This document shows, piece after piece, positions 32,014 to 40,000 of a stretch of DNA of 40,000 nt. Position 1 is the first letter of the stretch; every line of letters starts with the position of its first letter. Under the pieces are notes generated by a model, which was not told the DNA's origin, searched no databases, and saw only the letters and a list, made by a program, of their open reading frames with translations. Source of the stretch: Actinidia chinensis (lineage: Eukaryota; Streptophyta; Magnoliopsida; Ericales; Actinidiaceae); NCBI GenBank assembly GCA_009663005.1, contig VIGQ01001828.1, positions 1 through 40,000 on the forward strand, in the 5' to 3' direction. The position numbers and the translations under genes were made by a program.

Positions 32014-33169
32014 AAAAAAACGGAAATTAATTATGCTTGTTTTAAGTTTACTAATTATAGTTTGCTTTAGTGGCATAGAATTTAATTTCTTTCTTGTTAT
32101 TTTTTTTTAAATGTATTAGAATCTGATTTTTATTACTTGATTTTTGTTTGTTAGCTGTCTGGATGGATATTATTGCTAATTGCTTGTTTTTTTGTATTCA
32201 TCTTAATTATAATGGATTTTGCCGGTGTTATGTTTTTTTTAAGTATTAACTGATTGGTGGTTATGATGGTAATTCACAACGACGACACTCCAAATGATAG
32301 TCAATCAGTGATCAACAAAAACCACAAAACTTCAGGAGTTTGAATTACCAAATCCTCTTCTGGACTATCTCAACCAACTTTTATTTGGATCTACAAAATA
32401 CGCATTTTTGTTCTATTTTCTAGGTGGTTGGGTAAAATCAATTTTTTTTTTTTTTTTGGCAACTTTTAGAGTAATTTACAACACTTTATCTCCTTATACT
32501 TTATTACTAATATATCATTTGCAACCATTCATCACTTGCAATTGTTTCAATAACCCGTTGCAATGGCACATTATGTCGAGAATCATGTGATCTTCCTCCA
32601 TCTATTTAATTAATGGATATAAAGAGACACCCATGTTACCGTTACTTATTAAAAGAAAGAACGTTATGTGTTCATAATTGACTAAAAGGTGAGATTTGAA
32701 TGACATAATTGAAAGTGACCACATTCGAACGGTTGATTGATTAATTAAAAGTAAAGAATACAAGTAAAGACTTAAGTAAACGTAACATAGGTAAAAAAAA
32801 AGATATTTACGCTACCTTCTTACGTACGCCCACCAACTTCGGCTCTGATTCAACATGCCCAAGCAGTCCCAACCAATTCCACGTAAATTAATTGATTGGA
32901 CTTCCATATGATTCCTCTTCGTCTCTAATTCCTTCTTCGGTAATCTTATCCTTTTCCCGGATCTTCATAACTTCTCCACCGGAGTTCACTTGACCAAAAT
33001 TATCCTTACCACCAAACACGCCATGTGAATAGAATTTCACTGTTCCACAAAGGTCAAGGGTTAATTAAAGTAATTTCGTCGAGTTGTTTAGAGCAATTAC
33101 AATGAAGACATTTATTGGGGTGGTAATTTAGTATTACAAGCATAAGATCCCAAACGTTTCTCATGATGC
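32014..33169. other. Spacer between F-box gene and C2 gene (copy 2)
   Basis: AT-rich; collinear with 16151-17264, including the better conserved pre-TATA segment at about 32830-33130. No gene seen. Confidence 0.5.
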
Positions 33170-33177
33170 TATAAATA
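33170..33177 (+). promoter_or_regulatory. TATA box of the C2-domain gene (copy 2)
   Basis: TATAAATA, 78 bp before the ATG at 33255, in the same context as the box at 17265. The leader is longer by an extra CCAGTTCTTCATCAACC-like segment. Confidence 0.65.
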
Positions 33178-33254
33178 CCCAATACCAGTTCTTCATCAAC
33201 CATTCAAAAACGGAGTCTTCTTATTTCCTCAATTTTTCCAAATTTTACCCTATA

Positions 33255-34720
33255 ATGCTTCTTCCCGTTCGAAGTTGAAGTCACGATCCATCAGCGAAGA
33301 TCTGAAGCAAGGGTGGAGCCAAGATTCTAATTTAACCTTAAGCTATGGAAAATTTTATGATTACACAAAAAAAAATTATAGAACATGTATATGCACATTA
33401 TTAAAACTAAAAGTAATTTCATAACTAATATATAAGCAAAAGTGTTTATATAAAAACCGGAAATATCAAAAAAATCAAGGAAAGTCTATATTTAATTGTG
33501 CCTGATGGTTCTTAATGAAATAGAAATCATCTATTAATTAAATATAAATCGATAGGTTCAGAAAATTCTCTTAGGCTAACTAACTACTCACAGGCACATG
33601 GTGTCTCCGAATTCTTGACGAATCCTCCCCTGGAAAGTACTCTAGGACAACGCTAGGTAAACCGGAAGCAAGTTTTCGACCGACGTAAACGCCTTAGCCG
33701 ACAGACTTCTAGGGTTTCACTTGAGAGGGGTGAGAACGAGGATAGAGATGAGAGAATTGGGTCATGAATTTTGAACCAAATAAACGTAATTGTTTCTTTT
33801 TTAGAACAGAATTACAGTTTACCCCTAAACCAAATTAGAAAATTCAATTTGTGGTACAATGACATGTGTTTCATTTTAATTTTGGTACTGGGGGCTTGGG
33901 CTCCCCTGAGCTACACCCAGGTGATCTTTGTGATGGTTTCCCCGCCCTTATGATCTGAGAATGTGAAACTGTGATCCGGGCCGACCAGCCCATACAAACA
34001 CCGTCGTTTGGGTCTACCGCAAATCAAATGCTACACCAGGTCAACGAGGAGAACATGTGTCCCTAATGGGGACGCAAAAACTCGTGATCCTCCTTGAGCG
34101 CGCCGATCTCATTTTGACTCTTGTACACCGACAATTGTCTCACGCCGATGCACTGAAGACACCATCTGCTCATCGGGTCAGCTTCGGCTCGGCTTAACCT
34201 CTGTGACGCACCAATTGCCGTTGGCCTCGGCGAATGTGCTACCCGCAAGCTTAGATGAAGCGCCCCTCTAGTCAACCACAAGGCAAATCGACTCACTGTC
34301 CGCGGGCAAAGCCCAGCCATCGTGGCTCTAGAACGCGTACTACTAAACGCCCCACCTTATGGGGTCCTAACGACTCCTCAGGGACTACGTCGCTATGCCG
34401 TCTTACGGTAACTCCTATGCCCACGAATCGCTACTCTCCTACAGTGTTGCCTCATTCGGTCAGATGGTGCATGGCTGGATGCCCCACCGGTTTACGGCCA
34501 GAGGAGTCGTACGGACAATAGAATGAGAGAGAAGGCAGTTTTGGCGGGATGGGGGTGGTATTAGGTGTGGTGCGGGGCGGGGGTTTTTGAGTGGCTGTGG
34601 CGATAGCGAATGGCGTTGAGTACGTGGAGGCCAAAATCGTTGAGACGTGGCAGAGAAGGTGAGGATGATCTGGTTTTGATGACTTCTATGGTCGCTCTCG
34701 TGTGTGTGTTTTTCTTGTAT
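33255..34720 (+). pseudogene. C2-domain protein with Pro/Tyr-rich tail (copy 2), interrupted by a MITE
   Basis: After ATG at 33255 and about 16 codons a 645-bp MITE (33307-33951) interrupts the reading. The C2 domain then continues: VVWVYRKSN near 33993, STLYTD-like codons near 34120, and MKRPSSQPQGK at 34255, matching the family's KLKRPSGRPQGK end of the C2 domain. The tail has RDYVAMPSYGNSYA near 34384, as in Pro/Tyr/Gly-rich tails of plant C2 proteins. The C-terminus reads GSFGGMGVV near 34537, VAVAIANGVEYVEAKIVE near 34597 and SGFDDFYG near 34669, matching the family's glycine-rich hydrophobic segment and acidic end. Frame shifts are present. If the MITE were spliced out or read errors removed it might still code; this cannot be judged here. 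Confidence 0.75.
33307..33951. mobile_element. hAT-like MITE, 645 bp, inside the C2 gene of copy 2
   Basis: Flanked by GATCTGAA (33299-33306) and GATCTGAG (33952-33959); copy 1 has a single GATCTGGAG at 17372. The element opens CAAGGGTGGAGCCAAG and closes with CCCCGCCCTTAT, giving an AAGGG(T/C)GG inverted terminus; the GCTCCCCTGAGC and CACCC blocks near the end echo the start. AT-rich interior, no transposase. 8-bp duplications point to the hAT superfamily. Confidence 0.7.
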
Positions 34721-35115
34721 TGATGTGGTTTTGGGGTTTTTTTTTTTTTTTGTGCATTGCCGAGCTCTTTGTCATCTTCCTCGTTTGTATAATAATATAA
34801 AATAAAATAAAATAAAAATAAAAATGTGTTTTTGTGATCTTCCATGGTATTGTGGTTGCCCTCTCATTCTTAGATATTATCAAACTATTTCAAAATATTA
34901 CACTCTCACCACCATATAATTTCCTATATCAAATAAGTCCTTGTAGATACAATCCAACGCAGGACATATAATCTCTCTTTGGTTATGATTAATTGCAAAT
35001 TATTTTTCTAAATTTTATTTGACTAATGGTTTTTGAAACATTTGTTTTTTTAAATGTGACGGGACAACCTCATTCTTTAGAAACGTCTAAAAATGTTTGA
35101 AAAAACCATGCATCC
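34721..35115. other. AT-rich intergenic stretch with an (AAAAT)n run
   Basis: 3' flank of the C2 gene. A pentanucleotide run of AAAAT/AAATA units lies at about 34791-34825. Nothing else recognised. Confidence 0.5.
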
Positions 35116-35116
35116 C

Positions 35117-35283
35117 CAGGGGGCGGCGGCACAGGCACATACCAGCTGATGGGGTCAGATAAACCATCAGGCCTTTGAAAATGTTACAAAAATTTTTTTT
35201 TTGAGTGTTATATATCTTGTTTTAAAAAGTTAAAAAGTTAAAACCCATAAAATAAATATATTGACCTCCTAACCCCGCCACTG
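35117..35283. mobile_element. Possible short MITE
   Basis: CAGGGGGCGGCGGCAC at the left and CCCCGCCACTG at the right form an imperfect inverted repeat of the CAGxGGCGG kind used by short plant DNA elements. A second possible right end, CCGCCACTCCTG, occurs at 35539-35550. No clear target-site duplication. Confidence 0.35.
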
Positions 35284-35959
35284 GGGATCAATGGAGGAAT
35301 GATTGTGTAGTGACATATATTGAAAACGATGGATGATAATATTGATAATGAGATCATTATACAACGATTTCAGAAATATGAAATCTCGTCAAGGGACAAT
35401 TGTAATGGTAATTATTTAAATTTTTTTTTTTTGGTTAAAAAAATATATCATTCAATATATTATTTTCTTTTTCTATTATTTTTAGAATTTGTGTTTTTAA
35501 ATTTTTTCATGACACCATTAACAAAAAATTTCTAGAAACCGCCACTCCTGAAATCTTCCTACAAATAACTAAGATAGGCTCAAAAATAGTTTCTGTAAAA
35601 TTGGTTTTATAAAATTAATCCGAAAACTAAAACCAAAACAAAAAAACACTCTGGCTCAAGATCACAACTTTTTTGGATCATTATTGGTACTGGAAGATCA
35701 TGAGGCTAATTAAAATTAGCCATGGACCTATCTCATTGTCCATCATGCTTCAGACGTATGACTTGGCGTGGAAGTTGCAAGTAGACGGCAAAACGTAAGT
35801 CATTTCCAACCTCTCCTCCACAATTCGAGCCACACATTGGAGTTTTAATCTCCTCATAGTCCTTCTTGCACTTTCAAGTCAAGGCATGCAATGTAAGAAT
35901 CTCCTGGTTCTTCCAAGCAAAAGCATGTATGTTTCAAAGGTCTTCATTCATTGTCTTCT

Positions 35960-36410
35960 ACCTCCCTTATAAAGACTTGAACTATTAAAAGCTTTAAAGA
36001 AGAAAGAAGAAGGAGGAGGAGGTTTGGTCTGAAGGTCTCAGAAAGAAGAAATCGTCTGAAGCTCCCAGTAAATGTATGTATATTCATTGACTTTTTTTTA
36101 TAGCGCAGTATTCCTATCCAATCCAGCTTTTTGGGCCGAAAGAGATTAATTTGGAGGTTCTCAAATTAACGGCAGAACAAACTTTCAGTGTAGTCGATTG
36201 GTAAAAATCTTAACTTTTGTATTTAAAAATTGTCAATCGAGCTACTCATGAGGGTTCATTTACCTCGTATATATTACTAACTTATTTTTTGAAGGAAAAA
36301 AAAATCTGCATCTTTTGTTTCTTTGCAGGGCCAAAATCTTGCATTGGAAACTTGAAATGAAGCTAAGGATTAGTGTTCGGATAAAAAAAATGCTTTCCTT
36401 CAAAAAAGGT
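35960..36410 (+). promoter_or_regulatory. Possible promoter and leader with a small exon
   Basis: CTTATAAAGAC near 35967 looks like a TATA box, followed by a GAAGAAAGAAGAAGGAGGAGG purine leader. A TTTGCAG acceptor at about 36329 precedes a short open stretch with ATG at 36357 (MKLRISVRIKKMLSFKK) and a GGTATG donor at 36408. No further exon was found and no protein family is recognised, so this may be coincidence. Confidence 0.25.
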
Positions 36411-36534
36411 ATGTTCACTCAGTTTTGTATTATGCGTTTACTGCCAAAATAATACTAATAATTATAGTAAGGGAGAATTACATATAAAAATCCAAGTTTG
36501 ACCATGAAAAAAAATTAAATTATGTAATTTTAAT

Positions 36535-37757
36535 TATAACAAATCAAATCATGTAGTTTTAATTGGGTAGTAATTTAAATTATCTGTTTAATTTTTATTT
36601 ACCTAGAATTAATGGAACCAAGTGATTCCTATCTAAAATACACTGAAAAACCACATTGTATGTTTTTTTCTTTTTTAAAACCTTAATCGAACCATTCTCA
36701 TTCCAAAATTGTAAAAAAAAATGGCCTTTTTAAATAAATACAAAATCAAAATTCTCTAATTCTTTTATAAATTGATTCATTAGTGTTTTAAGAAGTGATA
36801 ACACTATGCAAAGTCGATTTCGAGCATGATAACTTTTTTTCCTCTGTTAGCCTAGGTAAATGGAGATTAACTAATTGTTTAAATTGCTATCGAAGTAAAC
36901 TACAAAGTTCTATGTTACAATTGAAACTATAGGCATATTTTAATATTTTTTAAAAATGCATTTTTTAAAAAAAATTCACAGAAAATAAGTTGAAAAATCA
37001 TTAACTTAATAATTTTTTGAAATTATTTTGCAAATCTCACAAATACGAGATTTAAAAAATCTCCAAAATACATTTCTTAACTTAGTTTCTCTTCTAATTA
37101 AAGATCAGATTTCAGTTTTACTATCAAAAAATCTTGTCCTAAAAATACACATAGAAAAATGCATAAAAGTATTTGGGGGTTAATTAAAACAAATCAGAGA
37201 GGGGCTAAAGCATGTTCTCTATGGCCCCCAAATTTTGACTTTCGATGATCAGATTATTTAGTTACATGGCCACAACCATTTCCGCCTCTAGTTTCAACCT
37301 GGTCAAATTCATGGGCTCGCTGCTAGAGCCACTTAATGATATGAATATTTCCATTTAGGGTTTTTTCAAAACACTATTTGAATTCACTTCCATAATTTGG
37401 AGTTGTTCACATTGAGGATTCTCAAAATATATTATCTATATAAAAAATGTGCTTATGATGGATAATAGTAATCTATATTCGGATTAGTTTTTTGTATACG
37501 AAAAATAGACGGTAATATTTTTTTCATATATTTTAAATATAATCCGTCAATTTTTATCATACAAAATTAATCTGAACATGTGATTATCGTTATTCAGACC
37601 AATTTGATTGTTCTATAGATGAGATATTCCTTAATTGGCAAAATAATAAACCGCTCGAATCATTAAAGTGGGTTCAAATGTGGCATGACTGTACTAGAGA
37701 CAAGTCATTGCCTACTTACACATCATGTACATAGTCAAAGAACGGATACAAGATTTT
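36535..37757 (+). repeat. Second tandem duplication, copy 1 (1.2 kb)
   Basis: Non-coding AT-rich unit beginning CAAATCAAATCATGTAG and ending ACGGATACAAG. It repeats in order from 37918. Shared landmarks include TTTTTAAATAAATACAAAAT near 36729, CACAAATACGAGATTTAAA near 37038, CTATGGCCCCCAAATTTTGACTTTC near 37219, ACATGGCCACAACC at 37263 and AAAGTGGGTTCAA near 37664. The copies differ by perhaps one base in six, so this duplication looks old. Confidence 0.85.
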
Positions 37758-38706
37758 TTAATTTGGAGAGGCAAATCTACCTACAAATATTAACTTTAAA
37801 TTTGGTGTAGAAACTAACAATTAATTCTAATTTTGGGGTGACGAACCTTTAATTTGAAAGTAAATTAGTAAATAATACTACTATAAAACTAAAGTTTTTT
37901 GAAAAAACTGAGGTGACGATCAATCAAATCAGTAGATTTAATTCAGTCAATAATTTAAATTATTGGTTTAGTTTTATTTTACTATTTAAACGAAACCAAT
38001 GGTTCTTACTCAAAATGCACTAAAACCATGTATATATATATTTTTCTTTTTTATAGCTTTAAATCGAACCGTCTCATTCTAAAATTATAAAAAAAAAATG
38101 GGAATTTTTAAATAAATACAAAATTAAAATTCTCTAACTTATTTTGTAATTGATTCAATTATGGTTTTAAAAAGTTAATACTAATACAAAGTTGATTTTG
38201 TGTATTTTGGGGTGATAATTTTTTCTTCTGTTAGCCTAGATAACAGAGATTAACTAATGGTTTGAATTGTTACCGAATTAAGACTACAAGATTCGGTATG
38301 TTACAATTAAAACTACAAGCATCTTTTTAAATATTTTTTAAAAATGTGTTATTTTTTTAAAAATTCACAGAAATTAAGTTTAAAAAATCATTAACAAAAT
38401 AATTTTTTTAAAGTTATTTTGAAAACCTCACAAATACGAGATTTAAAAAAAAACGATACTAAATTCCTTAACTTATTTCTCTCCATAATTAAAGGGCCAA
38501 TTCCAGTTTTGTTATTAAAAATTATTGTCCTGTAAATACACTAGAAAAGTTTTTCTTTTTTCTTTACTTCATTAGAACTTTTATTTTTTTTAGGAGAGTC
38601 CTTTAGGGGTAGGCTGCAATAAAACAAATGCAAACATCATTGGTTCCTCTATGGCCCACCAAATTTGACTTTCTATGATCAAGTATTGTAGTCACATGGC
38701 CACAAC

Positions 38707-39389
38707 TAGAGTTGCAAAGTGGGGCCGAGTTAAGCTTACTCGACCCGAAACAGTAACGGGTTCAACCGGTTACGGGTTAGGTTAAGCTCAGACCGCTACA
38801 GTATCAGTTCGAATTTAGCCCAAATGTTAGTCCAAAAATCTGTCCAGGTCCATACCTTGATCCGCTCAGTATCGGGCTAAGCCCGGCTACAGTACTGATT
38901 TGGGCTTGGCCCAGCCCGCTTGACAATTTTTTTTTTTAACTTTTACTTTACTTTTTAATATGTGTTTATATATTATATATATCGGTTTCCATAAATGAAT
39001 GATTGAGTAGTACAAGTGGTTGGGTATTGCGCATTCAATTCCCATCAAATTGAAAAAATTTTAAACCCTAAATTAAGTCTTTATATATTAAATTATTTTG
39101 TGCATTGCTCTCACAAGAGTATGGTCTTGAAGTTTAATTTTTATTTTTTATATTTTTTAGCTACAGTTAGGGGCTCAACACTAACAGGCTAATGGGTTGG
39201 GCTTACGGGACTTAATGGGCTGAACTTTTTAGCGGACTGGATTTCAAAATGTTGCCCAATCCACGACCAATAATTAATGGGCTTTGGTCGAGCAGGCTCC
39301 TTAATGGTCTGGCTTACCCTTCCTACTACAATCCAATTTGGCGATCAACCGCGTGTTCGTGGCTGGATGGGCCCATTTTTGCAGCTCTA
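38707..39389. mobile_element. hAT-type MITE, 683 bp, with empty site in the neighbouring copy
   Basis: Terminal inverted repeats TAGAGTTGCAAA and TTTGCAGCTCTA; flanks GCCACAAC (38699-38706) and GACACAAG (39390-39397) form an 8-bp target-site duplication. The unoccupied site reads ATGGCCACAACCATTTCC at 37267. The ends also carry GGGCC(G/C)-rich sequence and repeated TAA(G)CTTACTC / GGGCTTGG blocks. No transposase. The TAGAGxTGxCAAA end is typical of plant hAT MITEs. Confidence 0.85.
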
Positions 39390-39508
39390 GACACAAGTAA
39401 TATTTCCTCTAGTTTCAATGTGATCAAATTCATTGGGCTCGAGGTTGGATCCACTTTAATGATTCGATCTGTTCAATTTTAGGGTTCTCAAAATACATAT
39501 TTGAATTT

Positions 39509-39675
39509 ACTTCAATGATTTGGGGCGATTCACATTTTAGGGTTCTCGAAAAATGACCATCCATTTTAATTCACTTCAATGATTTGGGGCGATTCACATT
39601 TTAGGGTTCTCGAAAAATGACCATCCATTTTAATTCACTTCAATGATTTGGGGCGATTCACATTTTAGGGTTCTC
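39509..39675 (+). repeat. 64-bp minisatellite, 2.6 units
   Basis: Units start at 39509, 39573 and 39637 with ACTTCAATGATTTGGGGCGA and are identical where they overlap. Each includes TTTTAGGGTTCTCGAAAAAT. Copy 1 of the duplication has one diverged unit near 37383, so the array grew after duplication. Confidence 0.92.
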
Positions 39676-40000
39676 AAAATATATCTATGTAAAAAATTAA
39701 ATTGATCGGATAACAGTAACTATACATTCAGATTAGTTTTGTATGAAAAAAATGGACGATCATTTTTTCATATAATTTAAATATAACCTTCATTTTTTTA
39801 TCATCAACTGATCTGAATATGTGATTATCATTATTCAGTTAATTTGATTTTTTGCATATACTAGATATTCGCTGAATGCAAAATGTAAACCGCTCGGATA
39901 TTAAAGTGGGTTCAACTGTGAGCCCAATGAGCCGAACTGAAACTAGAGAAGAGTTGTTGCCTAATTACACATCCATATGTATAGTTAGAGACGGATACAC

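Larger units (their letters stand above)
17718..34268 (+). repeat. Tandem segmental duplication, copy 2
   Basis: Second copy of the unit beginning at 7140, starting at AAGTGATTGGGTACA and matching to within the KRPS codons of the C2 gene. It is 16.5 kb long because of four insertions: 18527-22047, 22140-27069, 27559-28784 and 33307-33951. Their removal leaves about 6.2 kb, the same as copy 1. The C2 gene continues past the end of the duplicated part to about 34720, so copy 2 holds the complete right side. Confidence 0.9.
37918..39999 (+). repeat. Second tandem duplication, copy 2 (with MITE and minisatellite)
   Basis: Matches 36535-37757 along its length once 38707-39389 (MITE) and two extra 64-bp units near 39509-39675 are removed. 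The match is still running at ACGGATACAC at the window end, the same place where copy 1 ends. Confidence 0.85.

Noticed and set aside
34063..34320. 85-codon minus-strand frame
   Set aside because: Antisense shadow of the C2 gene.
1..40000. CRISPR arrays, phage genes, bacterial operons, organellar insertions
   Set aside because: No regularly spaced short repeats, ribosome-binding sites or organellar genes were seen; all recognisable content is plant nuclear.

Overview
The window is plant nuclear DNA, most likely from a flowering plant, probably a eudicot; the species cannot be named from it. It contains fibrillarin, F-box/DUF295 and C2-domain gene sequences of plant type, TATAAATA promoters, Ty1/copia retrotransposons primed by initiator tRNA-Met, plant hAT and Mutator-like elements, and AT-rich intergenic DNA. 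Nothing bacterial, organellar or viral was recognised. No gene is readable from end to end. Coding regions are recognisable only when the reading frame is allowed to shift every few tens of bases. The copies of each repeat also differ mostly by one-base gains and losses. Part of the damage may therefore be uncorrected long-read error rather than true decay, and every 'pseudogene' label carries that caveat.

Layout. 1-660: unassigned, moderately GC-rich segment. 661-5655: AT-rich, gene-poor. 5656-7028: remnant of a hAT-derived ZMYM1-like gene, with a possible element end. 7140-34268: a head-to-tail tandem duplication that explains most of the window. Its unit is about 6.2 kb once insertions are removed, and carries, all on the + strand, the 3' exons of fibrillarin, an F-box gene with a DUF295 (KIB1-4) beta-propeller, and a C2-domain gene. 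Copy 1 (7140-17690) carries a cluster of short repeats, a small MITE, a truncated copia element (LTR plus gag) and a 131-bp poly-C block inside the F-box region. Copy 2 (17718-34268) carries two reverse-oriented copia elements inside fibrillarin (one in an exon, one in the next intron), a Mutator-like MITE behind fibrillarin and a hAT-like MITE in the C2 gene. The C2 gene of copy 1 is cut where copy 2 begins, so the junction fuses C2 sequence to fibrillarin sequence. 34721-36534: intergenic, with a possible promoter and leader. 36535-40000: a second, unrelated tandem duplication of about 1.2 kb; its second copy carries a 683-bp hAT-type MITE and a 64-bp minisatellite.

Because each unit exists twice, one copy serves as the empty site for insertions in the other. 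This gives direct evidence for insertion points and target-site duplications. The genes are not known to act together: fibrillarin is the nucleolar 2'-O-methyltransferase, the F-box protein would be an SCF substrate receptor, and the C2 protein would bind membranes. The most interesting leads are the duplication and its chimeric junction, the pair of retrotransposons in one small gene, a candidate intronic box C/D snoRNA present in both fibrillarin copies, and the poly-C block.
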